Assembly (NCBI GenBank): GCA_030618475.1
Contig: JAUXDG010000082.1
Span: 1-10,419, forward strand
DNA length: 10,419 nt
From: Gammaproteobacteria bacterium
Lineage (GTDB): Bacteria > Pseudomonadota > Gammaproteobacteria > DSM-19610
Reading direction: 5' to 3'
Positions 1 through 8,759 of this stretch are shown here, piece after piece (within the stretch, counting starts at the first letter, position 1; each line of letters opens with the position of its first letter). The position numbers and the translations under genes are program-made. The notes under the pieces are model-generated. The model was not told the origin of the DNA. It ran no database searches and saw only the letters and a list, made by a program, of their open reading frames with translations.

Positions 1-6
1 CCATTC

Positions 7-36
7 CTCACCTTCTGCCCTGGGGCATGTGGTGAG
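7..36. repeat. Imperfect hairpin in the left non-coding stretch
   Basis: CTCACC (7-12) pairs with GGTGAG (31-36), and TGCC (16-19) pairs with GGCA (24-27) around a CTGG loop, with a mostly unpaired 3x3 internal loop between the two stems. No T-run follows on either strand inside the window, so a terminator call is not justified. It may mark the end of a gene lying to the left or be a 5' regulatory structure of the next gene. The rest of 1-150 shows no coding sequence and no convincing sigma-70 promoter. Confidence 0.35.
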
Positions 37-150
37 AGATCCGGGCTAAGCCCCTGATTTGCCCTTTCTGTTGCCGATGTCGGTGTCTTATATTTTAGCC
101 GGGTCGGCCGACAGCTTCATCTTGGGGAGAAGACACAGGGAAATTTAACG

Positions 151-1551
151 ATGGAACAGGCGATTCTTGATACTCACCAGAAAGCGCTGGCTATTAATCT
201 GGACGGCGGCAAATACGGCACAATCGCAGAAATCGGGGCCGGTCAGGAAACTGCCCGCTGGTTTTTCCGGGTTGGCGGGGCGGCAGGGACTATCGCCAAG
301 GCCATGTCGGCTTACGACATGAAATTCAGCGACTCGATATACGGTTCGTGTAACCGCTATGTGAGTCGTGATCGCCTGCAGGCGATGCTCAATCACGAGT
401 ACCAGCTGCTGAACGAGCGTCTCGGTGAGAGCCGCGGGGCAAAAAGTGCCTTTTTCGCATTCGCCAACACCGTGGCAGCGCGCAGCTTCACCCAGAAACA
501 GGATGGCCATGGCTGGCTGGGTATCCGTTTTCAGACCGAGCCAGGTGAAGAAGCGTCCCAGATCGATTTGCACGTGCAGCTGAAGGGACAGGAGAACATA
601 CAGGATCAGGAGACCCTGGGTCTGCTGGGTGTCAATCTGATCTACGCAGCGTTACATCTCCAGGAAGACCCGAACGCACTGCTTGCATCACTGCTGGACG
701 GGCTCAGCACCGATCTGCTGGCGATCGATATGATTGACTTTTACGGGCCCGCCTTCAAGAAGGTGGACAACCGCTTAATGGCATTACGCCTGGTACAGCT
801 TGGCTTGTCCGTTGCAGCCATGTTTCAGGCTGATGGTAAAGTTGTACAACCGGCGGAAGCGCTGTACAAAAAGGCTGTTCTGGTCGAACGCAGCCGCTTC
901 AGGCCGCCTACCAATCTGACCATGAATTTGCTGGATTGTGCCTACAAGGCATTTTGCACAGAATCGGATATCAACCCCGAGGATGTGATCGTGCTCAGCG
1001 AAATGACCTTGCACAACCTCGCCGAAGGTGAAGACATCGATGCTGAGGATTTCCTGCATCGGGCAGAGATTCTGTGCGCACTGGGCAAACACGTCATGAT
1101 TTCAGGCTACGGCGAATTCTACCGTCTTGCCCAGTATCTGTCCGGTTATACGGATATGCCGGTTGGAGTCGCACTGGGCGTACCAACCCTGGAGCAGATT
1201 TTCGATGAAAAATATTACCAAAACCTGCACGGTGGTATTCTGGAGTCCTTTGGTCGCCTGTTCAGGAACGATCTGCGTTTGTATGTCTGCCCGGCCCTGG
1301 ATGATGAGACGGGTGAGCTGACTACCGTACATAATCTGAATATCCAGGAACATTTGCGGCACCTGTACCTTCACCTGCTGGAAAACGGTTATATCAAGGA
1401 ACTGGTTGCCATTGATCGATCACAACTTGCAATTTTCTCACACACGGTACTGGAAAAAATACGCAAAGGCGAATCCGACTGGGAGACCATGGTGCCGGCG
1501 AAAGTGGCGAAAATCATCCGCGACAAGCGCCTGTTTAATTGCCCGGGATAG
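151..1551 (+). CDS. Conserved protein of unknown function (466 aa)
   Basis: The ATG at 151 is preceded by AGGGA at 137-141 with 9 bases between, a good ribosome binding site. The protein is soluble in appearance: no signal peptide, no long hydrophobic segment, no TonB box or beta-barrel pattern. Its N-terminal stretch is the most distinctive part: KYGTIAEIGAGQE (residues 21-33), then ARWFFRVGGAAGTIAKAMSA (35-54) and YDM, a glycine-rich and strongly conserved-looking block. Other notable blocks are GKHVMISGYGEFYRLAQYLS in the middle and a charged C-terminus. From memory, relatives in proteobacteria and planctomycetes carry database names such as TonB-dependent receptor or nicotinate-nucleotide adenylyltransferase. 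Neither is supported here, because no HxGH nucleotidyltransferase signature or outer-membrane feature is present. The gene stands alone on the plus strand and ends 4 bases from the cnoX stop. I am sure it is a gene, and its function is unknown. Confidence 0.93.
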   Translation: MEQAILDTHQKALAINLDGGKYGTIAEIGAGQETARWFFRVGGAAGTIAKAMSAYDMKFSDSIYGSCNRYVSRDRLQAMLNHEYQLLNERLGESRGAKSAFFAFANTVAARSFTQKQDGHGWLGIRFQTEPGEEASQIDLHVQLKGQENIQDQETLGLLGVNLIYAALHLQEDPNALLASLLDGLSTDLLAIDMIDFYGPAFKKVDNRLMALRLVQLGLSVAAMFQADGKVVQPAEALYKKAVLVERSRFRPPTNLTMNLLDCAYKAFCTESDINPEDVIVLSEMTLHNLAEGEDIDAEDFLHRAEILCALGKHVMISGYGEFYRLAQYLSGYTDMPVGVALGVPTLEQIFDEKYYQNLHGGILESFGRLFRNDLRLYVCPALDDETGELTTVHNLNIQEHLRHLYLHLLENGYIKELVAIDRSQLAIFSHTVLEKIRKGESDWETMVPAKVAKIIRDKRLFNCPG

Positions 1552-1555
1552 AGCA

Positions 1556-2419
1556 CTAGTGCAGTAAGGCGAACATCTGGCGCCGGTATCCGGGAATGCG
1601 CTCATCGTCTTGATCCAATAGAGCAAAAACAGTCAGCAGTCCGCGCTGTGCGGCGCCGTCTCTGTAATTGCGATCCTGTTTCAGTAGTAGCATGAAATTC
1701 CCGAGCGCGTTGTCATAGTCACCAGCCAGTACTTGTCGGGCGGCCAGTTGATAGCGTGGTTCAGACTGTTTGGGGTCTTCGTCAAGCGTTGATTCCAGCT
1801 CTGTAGCTGAGGGCGCATCGGTGATGGAGCGGGAGAATTCCAGCAAAGCCTTCAGGCTTGCGGCTTCCGATGCTTCACGAATTTCTCTCGGTAATGCCTG
1901 GATGATTTCCCCGGCCCGGTCCAGCTGATTGCCATCAAGACACAGCCGGGCGTATTTCAGCGGCAGGCGCGGATTATCAGGGTCTTCCCTGTAAGCCTGT
2001 TCCATTAATTGCAGGGCTTCGCTGCGCTTGCCCTGCGCATCGAGTTCAATCGCCTGTTGCAGCCTGCGGTCGGACTTACGTTCGATGTAAGCATCGATCA
2101 GTGTGCGCAGCGCGGCTTCCGGCTGAGCGCCAAGCACTTCCTTTACCACTTCTCCGTAACGGTACAGGCGTAAGGTCGGCAGACTGCGGATAGCATGTTG
2201 TTCGGCCAGTGCGCGTTCCTGTTCTGTGTTGATCTTGGCGATCTGCAGCTGGTCCCGGTATTCCCCGGCAAGCTTCAGCAATACCGGCAACTGCATTTTG
2301 CAGGGAGCGCACCAGTCGGCCCAGAAATCGACCAGTACCGGTATCTCGGCGGACTTTTCGATGACCTGTTGCTGAAAGCTGGATTCGGTGACTTCGATGA
2401 CATTGGATAGTTCACTCAT
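1556..2419 (-). CDS. cnoX: CnoX/YbbN-type thioredoxin-TPR chaperedoxin (287 aa)
   Basis: An N-terminal thioredoxin domain (about residues 1-112) has FWADWCAPCK with cysteines at 37 and 40 and a cis-proline motif SLPT (Pro81). A helical region of TPR type follows (about 115-287), including runs such as PDNPRLPLKYARLCLDGNQL and SEPRYQLAARQVLAGDYDNA. This architecture and the length (E. coli YbbN/CnoX is about 284 residues) match CnoX, a cytoplasmic holdase that protects proteins under oxidative stress and hands them to GroEL or DnaK. E. coli CnoX has SxxC in place of CxxC; this protein keeps both cysteines, so it may also reduce disulfides (inference). The ATG at 2419 has AGGT with a 6-base spacer. 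The gene follows addA by 41 bases on the same strand and may be co-transcribed with it. No terminator is visible before the convergent gene end at 1551. Confidence 0.9.
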   Translation of the reverse strand: MSELSNVIEVTESSFQQQVIEKSAEIPVLVDFWADWCAPCKMQLPVLLKLAGEYRDQLQIAKINTEQERALAEQHAIRSLPTLRLYRYGEVVKEVLGAQPEAALRTLIDAYIERKSDRRLQQAIELDAQGKRSEALQLMEQAYREDPDNPRLPLKYARLCLDGNQLDRAGEIIQALPREIREASEAASLKALLEFSRSITDAPSATELESTLDEDPKQSEPRYQLAARQVLAGDYDNALGNFMLLLKQDRNYRDGAAQRGLLTVFALLDQDDERIPGYRRQMFALLH

Positions 2420-2460
2420 GACTTTACCTGCACTACAGATTTCTAATTGTTACGCCGCCA

Positions 2461-5400
2461 TCATCGTGGAGTTGCCCCGTCTGGACCTGATGATGAGTTG
2501 TCAATATTAACCAGCATCCCGCCATCTGTCAGTAAAAGATAGGCCTTTATGGAATGATCCGGCCACAGGCGCTGTACGCCTTCCCGGTACAGTTCGAGTT
2601 GAGGTTTATAGTGTTCTGCGAGCTGTTGTGCCAGTGCTTTACTGGCTATGCGGTGGGTTTTGTAGTCTATCAGGTAAATGTCGGCATCAGTAACCACCAG
2701 GCGGTCAATGATGCCATAGACGGTTTCTCGTCCACGCCGGTATTGTATGGGTACTTCATTAAATGTTCTGGTGCCGGTAAGCGGTGTAAACAGCCATGTC
2801 AGGTCCCTGTTTTCCAGCAGCTTGCTGACCTCATCCCAGCACTGCTGCAGGAGGGGGTCGTTTGACGTCAGCCCTGACTCGGTGGCGACACGTGAAAGTA
2901 TGTCACCCGCATCAAACTTTTGTCCCTGCGTCTGCATCGCCAGTTGCAGCATACGGTGGATGGTCAGACCACGATCCCTCCCCTCGGCAGAACCTGATTC
3001 AAACTCTGTATCCTGCAGCTTGCGGCTGGGTGCAATCTCCCGCCAAAGCGGGCGTGTCGGTATCGGCTGGTTCAGGCGGGGGTCAAAATCGACCTTATCG
3101 GTTTGCCGGGTGGCTTCTGCATTCTCTATGACAGGGGCTTGCCTGAAGGTGTGTATCCAGGGTTTGCCGGGTGCGCTTTCGTCGCCGACAGCATCCGCAA
3201 TCTGCTCATACCAGCTGGAAGTTTTTCTTCTCGAAGAGTGCTCGCAGCCTGAAATCACCAGCATATTCTTCGCCCGCGTCAGGGCGACGTACAGCAGGTT
3301 GGCGGATTCTCTCCGTTCTTCCTGCTGTTCCAGATCGTAGCGGGCCTTGCTGATGTTGTCCCGCTGTCGGCTATTGCTCAACAGCATAAAGTCACTGGGG
3401 CGGTCAGCCTCGGCCGGCCAGCGCACCAGTGTCTGGTAGCCGGGCGGGCTGCTACCCGGACTGTTGCTGTCGGCCAGAAATATCACCGCTGCTTCCAGGC
3501 CTTTGGCGGCATGAATGGTTAACAGGCAGACGCGCTGCTTGTGTTCGGATTGCGGTGTCGCCTGACTCGGGCCTTCCTTCTCCAGATTACGGAGCTGGCG
3601 CACTCGATCCAGAAAACGCGGCAGGGACGGGTAACGCCCTGCATCGACTTCCAGCGCCAGTTCGATAAAACGGGTCAGGTTGGCGCGCACACGGGCCACC
3701 TGTGTATCGGGGAAAGCAGCCTGGTAACGATTCAGCAAATTGGATTCATGAAAGATACGTTCCAGCAGGTCATGAATAGGGATGCGGCCCGCCAGAGTCC
3801 GCCACTCCGTTAATAGACGATGGGCACGGGACAGTGGCTGGCTGGCATCAGGACCCTTGCTTGCGATTTCGAGACGTTCGATCCATGTGCCGGCAGATTT
3901 CCGGGCCAACACTATCAGGTCTTCATCGGTGGCCGAGAAGATGGGTGAGCGAAGTATCTGTGCGAGGGAAAGGTTGTCTTGCGGTGTCATGAGCACCACC
4001 AGCAGGGCCTCCAGGTCGCGGATTTCCAGACTCTGTAACAGGGTGCCTCGATCCAGACTCAGGTAGGGAATACCCTGATCACGCAGTGCAGCTTCGTAGT
4101 CCGCAAGATGCGTACGCGAACGCATGAGAATCAGGATATCGTTGTAGCGGGCGGTCTTGTGTTCGACCAATGCCTGAATGCGTTGCGCGATGGCCTGTCC
4201 TTCCCGGTAGTAGCGGCGATCCACTGTGAGCGGGCGTGGTTGTTGCAACGGGTTGCGCAAGCCCTTGTATTCAACGGCGGGCGCCTCGTTTTGCGCTTCG
4301 ATCAATGGCCAGAGTTCAACCCGGCCCCACAGTGCGGTCTGGTGTGTCGTGTGTGTCTGAAAGCCGGGTAACAGACGCTCCATGTCGGGTTGCTGGAATA
4401 CCCGGTTGACGAACTCCATGACAGCCGGCGAGGAGCGCCAGGAATGATCCAGATGGATACTGCCGGCTTGCAGATGCCTCTGCATCCACTCCGCCGCCAC
4501 ACCCAGCAATTGCGGATTGCCGCGCCTGAACCGGTAGATAGACTGTTTGGCGTCGCCAACAATAAACAGGCTGCGCGCGCGTTCACCACCGGCGGCCATT
4601 TCTTCCAGCAGCGGTAAAATCAGGCGCCATTGGGTCGGATTGGTATCCTGGAACTCGTCGATCAGCAGATGATCGATACGCTGGTCCAGCTTGAACTGGA
4701 TCCAGTGGGCGTGATCGGGGTGGTTGAGCAGCTGATAGGTATTCCACTCCAGATCAGCAAAATCCAGCAGCCGCCGGTCGCGCTTGATGCGCTGGTAATG
4801 CTCCAGCATGCGTTGCCCGGCACGGTACCAGGCGCTGTTAATGCGCAGGGTTCGTTGACGGTTCTGTTGTTCAGTGAGCTGTTCGAGCTGTTCGCAGAAT
4901 GCGTCATGCAGCTCAAGAAAGCGGTGTTCACCGCGCTCGCCCATGGTTTTACGCTGGGCCCGGCTGGAGGAGCGTTTGCGGCGCTCGCCACTGCCGGTAA
5001 AAAACACAGGCCGGATATTGCGGATGGCGCTTTCCGGGTCCTCGATATTCGCCAGAATGTTTTCTATTGCTGCAAGCTGTTTCTGGTTGGTGCTGGTGGC
5101 GTGCTGACCGAGCAGGGCCGCAAACTCGCCGAGCCTGGATCGGCTGACATCATTCCAGAAGTTGCTACTGGCTGATGCTTGCTGTCCCGGTTCCAGTTGT
5201 TGCTGCAGATAGCCTGTTGCCACAGTAGCCGGTTCCCTGGCCTGTTGGGTGAACGCCCACCAGTCGCTTCTGTGTTCGACGAAGCTAAAAAGAGCGCTTC
5301 GTGTATTGTGCAGGCCATTCAGTGTTTCGAATAACAGCTCGAGTGATTCAGCCAGCGGCTGTTCGGGTTCGGCGGTGGCCTCGGCGAACAGTGCATCCCA

Positions 5401-5847
5401 GCTTTCCTGGATTAACAGGCCGGTTTGTTCGGCCAGTTCAAATCCGGGCGGCAGCCCGGCTTCGAGCGGGAAGTGTTGCAGTAACTCCTGGCAGAAACTG
5501 TGGAAGGTGGTGGAGCGCAGATTTTGCTCACAGCGTAACGACTGCTCGAGCAGGTTTCGTGCACGCTGCCGGATGTCAGCTGTCGGTGTTTCACCCATAA
5601 TCAAGAGAAGGGCATCCAGCTGTTGCTCGTCCGCTTCCAGCAATTCCCGCAATCGGTCATTCAGCCGTTGCTGCATTTCGCCCGCTGCCTTGCGGGTAAA
5701 GGTGATAGCCAGGATGCTGTTCAACGGTGCGCCATGCAGTAACAGGCGGGTGAGCCGTGCCACCAGTTGCCAGGTCTTGCCGGTGCCGGCTGAGGCCAGC
5801 ACGCTGAAACTCTGCTGCGGGTGGGTGGCGAGCGGGGTATCAGCCAT
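2461..5847 (-). CDS. addA: AddA-like UvrD-family helicase-nuclease (1128 aa)
   Basis: This is a UvrD/RecB-type superfamily 1 helicase fused to a nuclease, probably the helicase subunit of an AddAB enzyme that resects double-strand breaks for RecA. Numbered from the start chosen here: Walker A ASAGTGKT with Lys24, Walker B IDEFQDT with Asp397/Glu398, GDAKQSIYRFRR from Gly431, motif V TIHAAKGLE around His779, motif VI YVALTRAK with Arg858. The C-terminal PD-(D/E)XK domain has GIIDRL (Asp1048) and IDYKTH (Asp1061, Lys1063), the same 13-residue spacing as in RecB. All key residues are present. A longer reading frame begins at 5925, but the ATG at 5847 is preferred: it puts Walker A about 18 residues from the N-terminus, has GGTGAAAG just upstream and overlaps the addB stop as ATGGCTGA, an 8-base overlap suggesting translational coupling. 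RecB is the main alternative, but the AddB-like partner and the lack of recC/recD argue against it. Confidence 0.92.
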   Translation of the reverse strand: MADTPLATHPQQSFSVLASAGTGKTWQLVARLTRLLLHGAPLNSILAITFTRKAAGEMQQRLNDRLRELLEADEQQLDALLLIMGETPTADIRQRARNLLEQSLRCEQNLRSTTFHSFCQELLQHFPLEAGLPPGFELAEQTGLLIQESWDALFAEATAEPEQPLAESLELLFETLNGLHNTRSALFSFVEHRSDWWAFTQQAREPATVATGYLQQQLEPGQQASASSNFWNDVSRSRLGEFAALLGQHATSTNQKQLAAIENILANIEDPESAIRNIRPVFFTGSGERRKRSSSRAQRKTMGERGEHRFLELHDAFCEQLEQLTEQQNRQRTLRINSAWYRAGQRMLEHYQRIKRDRRLLDFADLEWNTYQLLNHPDHAHWIQFKLDQRIDHLLIDEFQDTNPTQWRLILPLLEEMAAGGERARSLFIVGDAKQSIYRFRRGNPQLLGVAAEWMQRHLQAGSIHLDHSWRSSPAVMEFVNRVFQQPDMERLLPGFQTHTTHQTALWGRVELWPLIEAQNEAPAVEYKGLRNPLQQPRPLTVDRRYYREGQAIAQRIQALVEHKTARYNDILILMRSRTHLADYEAALRDQGIPYLSLDRGTLLQSLEIRDLEALLVVLMTPQDNLSLAQILRSPIFSATDEDLIVLARKSAGTWIERLEIASKGPDASQPLSRAHRLLTEWRTLAGRIPIHDLLERIFHESNLLNRYQAAFPDTQVARVRANLTRFIELALEVDAGRYPSLPRFLDRVRQLRNLEKEGPSQATPQSEHKQRVCLLTIHAAKGLEAAVIFLADSNSPGSSPPGYQTLVRWPAEADRPSDFMLLSNSRQRDNISKARYDLEQQEERRESANLLYVALTRAKNMLVISGCEHSSRRKTSSWYEQIADAVGDESAPGKPWIHTFRQAPVIENAEATRQTDKVDFDPRLNQPIPTRPLWREIAPSRKLQDTEFESGSAEGRDRGLTIHRMLQLAMQTQGQKFDAGDILSRVATESGLTSNDPLLQQCWDEVSKLLENRDLTWLFTPLTGTRTFNEVPIQYRRGRETVYGIIDRLVVTDADIYLIDYKTHRIASKALAQQLAEHYKPQLELYREGVQRLWPDHSIKAYLLLTDGGMLVNIDNSSSGPDGATPR

Positions 5848-8740
5848 TGCCGCTTTCACCGTGTAACCACATTTCACGCCGGCAGAGGCCGCTGAACTCG
5901 CAGTAACCGCAGACCGTGGCGTCACCCCAGGCAGGCAATGCGGCCTGTTGTTGCAAGGCCCGGTCCAGCTGAACCATCCGGGTCTCGAGGTCCGGCAGTA
6001 GCTGTTGCAGGTTTTCGGCGTTTGCGCAGACCTGTTCCTTTACCTGGTCTTTGCTGAATGCAAGGTAGTTCAGCTGTGCGATGGGTGCCTCCAGAAGCAG
6101 TGCGTAACTGGGCAGTTGCACGGCTTCGCCACTCAATACATCATCGGTTTTGGGCGGTTTGCCGGTTTTATAGTCAACCACCGCCATGGCCCCTGAGCAT
6201 TGGTCAATACGGTCAATGCGGCCACTGATACGAAGTCGTGAACTGATGTTCCTGTCGGCCTTGACCTCGACCTGACGCAATGTCCAGGTTTTCTGTCGGC
6301 TGATTTCCCAATCCAGGTAGCAGGGCAGGATCGTCAGCCACTGTTTTAACCAGCTGCGTGCCTGAAAGTTGTCTTTGACAGCATCGGCAAACACGGCTTC
6401 GCTGATTTGTTGCAGGAGACCCAGCGCCTGTTCACGATGCGTTTCATGCAGTGGTCCGCACCAGGGACCCGGCAGCCTGGCCACTTTGCTGTGAAATGCC
6501 TGTACGATGCGGTGCACCAGGGAACCGTAATCGCTTTTGCTGAGCGCTTCACGGATTTCATCCTGGGGTTTGAGGCTTAAGGCATCGGCGGAAAAGTAGC
6601 GGTAGGGGCAATCGATAAGCCGCTGGTGGGTATAGGCAGACCAGGTCTGTGGATGGATTGAGGCCGGTGGTTTTGGGGCAGGGCGCGATTGCAGTTGTGG
6701 CAAGGCGGCATGATCCGGGGAAACCGGCTGTGTGTCCGCTCGTATGACCAGTTGGCGGAGGGTGTCGTCATCGAGTGTTTCGCGGTAAGCGTTATGATAA
6801 AAAACCTCCAGCAATTCCAGCCATGGACTGACGCTGACGGGTTCGCCGTCGCGTTCACGGTGATGGGTGAGGAGCACCCGCTCGGCACTGTGTAATACGC
6901 GGCAGAAGTGATGCAGCTTTTTTGCCAGGGCCTGTGACCAGGTGGGTAATCCCAGTTCGGCGCGTACCTGCTGGTTAAAAAATGCCTGGCTGGTGGGAGA
7001 GCCCGGCATGTGATCCCGGCTGCATCCGGCAACGATGGTGGCGGCGAACCGTTGCAGGCGGCTTTGTTCCAGTGTCAGCAGCCGTACCGGACTGGCTGAC
7101 AGTGGCAGTCGGAACATGGCGGTCTCCAGGTTGCGCCCCAGCCAGTTGCGGAATTCGGACCAGTTGAGTTCTACACGGGAGTGAGTGGCGGCCTGCTGTA
7201 ACTGGGCCACGACTTCCAACAGGCGCTGTCCGGCGGCATCCTGTTCAAGGCACTGCCAGGTGCCGAGTTCCCACAGGCTTTCGCACAGTGCATCGAGGAA
7301 GTCGCTCGCCGGATAAGAACCGTGCAGCAACGGCATGAGTGGGCTGGCCGCATGGTCCAGCACATTCAGCATCTGCTGTACCGCATGCCGCATGGGTTGT
7401 GACCAGCCGGGCAGGCGTTCGCTGCGACTCTCGAGCTGATGTCGGTAGCGTTCCAGGCCGCGGGCTATATTTTCGTGCAGGATAATGTCCTGCTCCAGAC
7501 GCCGCACCTGGGCCAGGTGGGTATCACGGTCGGAAAAGCAGACAAAGGGCGATTTCAGTACATCGAGCAGTGGTCCACAGGCGAAGTCTTCTTCAACCGT
7601 CTCCAGCCAGCGTTCCAGCGTGGCTGCTGCACTGGTGGTGGATAAGGCCCAGCCGCCTGCGTCGTCCAGTTCAATCTGTGACGCTTCCAGCATGGCGCGT
7701 AGGCGGCGTGCAAGGCGCCGGTCTTCGGTAACGATGGCGATCGGCTGGATGCCGTCGAGTAACCAGCGCCGGACCTGTAAGGCAACGGCCTGCGCCTCCT
7801 GTTCCGGGCTGTCTGCCTGGAACGTTCTGAGTCGCGACCCTGCGGTGTCCTGTTGGTTCCGGCCGGCGAAGCGTCTTGCCCGTTGTTTCAGGTCATCGGT
7901 CGAGGTTTCAAACAGTGCACTGATGAAATCGTCGAAATCGTTGCCTTCGAGACATGACTGTTGGGTATCATCAAGCTCGAGCTGATCGAGGATATCGCGT
8001 ATCGGCCTGTCCGGGTGGTAACCATCCTGTTGCGCACCGCCGTGCAGAATCAGCTGTGCCTGCTGCCTGTCGATAAGGATGCGCAGCCACTGAGCTTCGC
8101 TCGGAGTGAATTCGGTGAAGCCGATCAGCCAGAGTTTTTGTTTACCGATGCAGTTCAGGCTGTCTGCCAGTTGTTGTCGATAAGCGGCGGCCGGATCCGA
8201 CAGGTTTTCGGCTTCCAGTTGCTGTTTCCAGGCGTGCCACAGGGTGTGCAGGATGGATGCCTCCTGCTGCAGGGAAGGGCTGGGCGAGGAAAGCGCATAA
8301 CTGCGTTGTAAGCTAGCCTGAAACTGCTCGAAGGCAGCCGGGATCGATATGTCTCTGCGGGTCAGTTCGTCAAATAGAGTGAGCAGTTGGTCAGCCAGCA
8401 GCCAGGGATCGGTTTCGGCGTAGATCTGTGCGGCGTTGCGCAGTGCCTCGGCCAGTACCAGTTCCTGTGCAGGACGGTTCAGGACAGCCCCGGTGACAGC
8501 TGCCAGCTGGGACAGGCATTGGTCCAGGCGTTCGATGGAAGGACCCAGCAATGCGCTGAAGCCCCTCTGTTCAGCCTGTTTGAGCAGCTCGGTACGTAAC
8601 TGAGCGGCACACTGGTCTTCAGCGACCAGTATCCGGCAATCGCTTAAATCGGGTAATCGGACCTTGTAGTGTTCGAGAATCTGCTGCGCTGCAACAGTGA
8701 GCGGATCCTGGCTGAATGGTACCAGGGTCAACGGGCTCAC
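5840..8740 (-). CDS. addB: AddB-like PD-(D/E)XK nuclease, DNA repair protein (966 aa)
   Basis: This is the likely partner of AddA. The C-terminal third is a RecB-type nuclease: YGSLVHRIV (His743), GRIDRID (Asp843) and VVDYKTGKPP (Asp856, Lys858), again with the 13-residue Asp-Asp spacing. It is framed by cysteines expected to hold a 4Fe-4S cluster in AddB: Cys711 in LIDCPYRYF and Cys944, Cys947 and Cys953 in CGYCEFSGLC (C-x2-C-x5-C). The N-terminal part resembles a degenerate helicase fold and has no recognisable Walker A motif. About 900-1000 residues with this layout matches the family I know as TIGR03623 (probable DNA repair protein, related to AddB), common in beta- and gammaproteobacteria. 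The start is a GTG with only a weak ribosome site (CGGA region). An in-frame TAG at 8764-8762, inside the upstream repeat, rules out a longer product, and the next internal Met is some 350 residues in. Confidence 0.88.
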   Translation of the reverse strand: MSPLTLVPFSQDPLTVAAQQILEHYKVRLPDLSDCRILVAEDQCAAQLRTELLKQAEQRGFSALLGPSIERLDQCLSQLAAVTGAVLNRPAQELVLAEALRNAAQIYAETDPWLLADQLLTLFDELTRRDISIPAAFEQFQASLQRSYALSSPSPSLQQEASILHTLWHAWKQQLEAENLSDPAAAYRQQLADSLNCIGKQKLWLIGFTEFTPSEAQWLRILIDRQQAQLILHGGAQQDGYHPDRPIRDILDQLELDDTQQSCLEGNDFDDFISALFETSTDDLKQRARRFAGRNQQDTAGSRLRTFQADSPEQEAQAVALQVRRWLLDGIQPIAIVTEDRRLARRLRAMLEASQIELDDAGGWALSTTSAAATLERWLETVEEDFACGPLLDVLKSPFVCFSDRDTHLAQVRRLEQDIILHENIARGLERYRHQLESRSERLPGWSQPMRHAVQQMLNVLDHAASPLMPLLHGSYPASDFLDALCESLWELGTWQCLEQDAAGQRLLEVVAQLQQAATHSRVELNWSEFRNWLGRNLETAMFRLPLSASPVRLLTLEQSRLQRFAATIVAGCSRDHMPGSPTSQAFFNQQVRAELGLPTWSQALAKKLHHFCRVLHSAERVLLTHHRERDGEPVSVSPWLELLEVFYHNAYRETLDDDTLRQLVIRADTQPVSPDHAALPQLQSRPAPKPPASIHPQTWSAYTHQRLIDCPYRYFSADALSLKPQDEIREALSKSDYGSLVHRIVQAFHSKVARLPGPWCGPLHETHREQALGLLQQISEAVFADAVKDNFQARSWLKQWLTILPCYLDWEISRQKTWTLRQVEVKADRNISSRLRISGRIDRIDQCSGAMAVVDYKTGKPPKTDDVLSGEAVQLPSYALLLEAPIAQLNYLAFSKDQVKEQVCANAENLQQLLPDLETRMVQLDRALQQQAALPAWGDATVCGYCEFSGLCRREMWLHGESGNG

Positions 8741-8759
8741 AGATATTTCCGCTCGGATG

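Noticed and set aside
65..94. Possible sigma-70 promoter (TATATT at 89-94) before the gene at 151
   Set aside because: The only -35 candidates are a poor match at 18 bases or TTGCCG at 12 bases, which is too close.
5848..5925. Longer AddA start giving 26 extra N-terminal residues
   Set aside because: The extension lies wholly inside addB in another frame, has low-complexity Ala/Ser composition, and the ATG at 5847 has a better ribosome site and a normal distance to Walker A.
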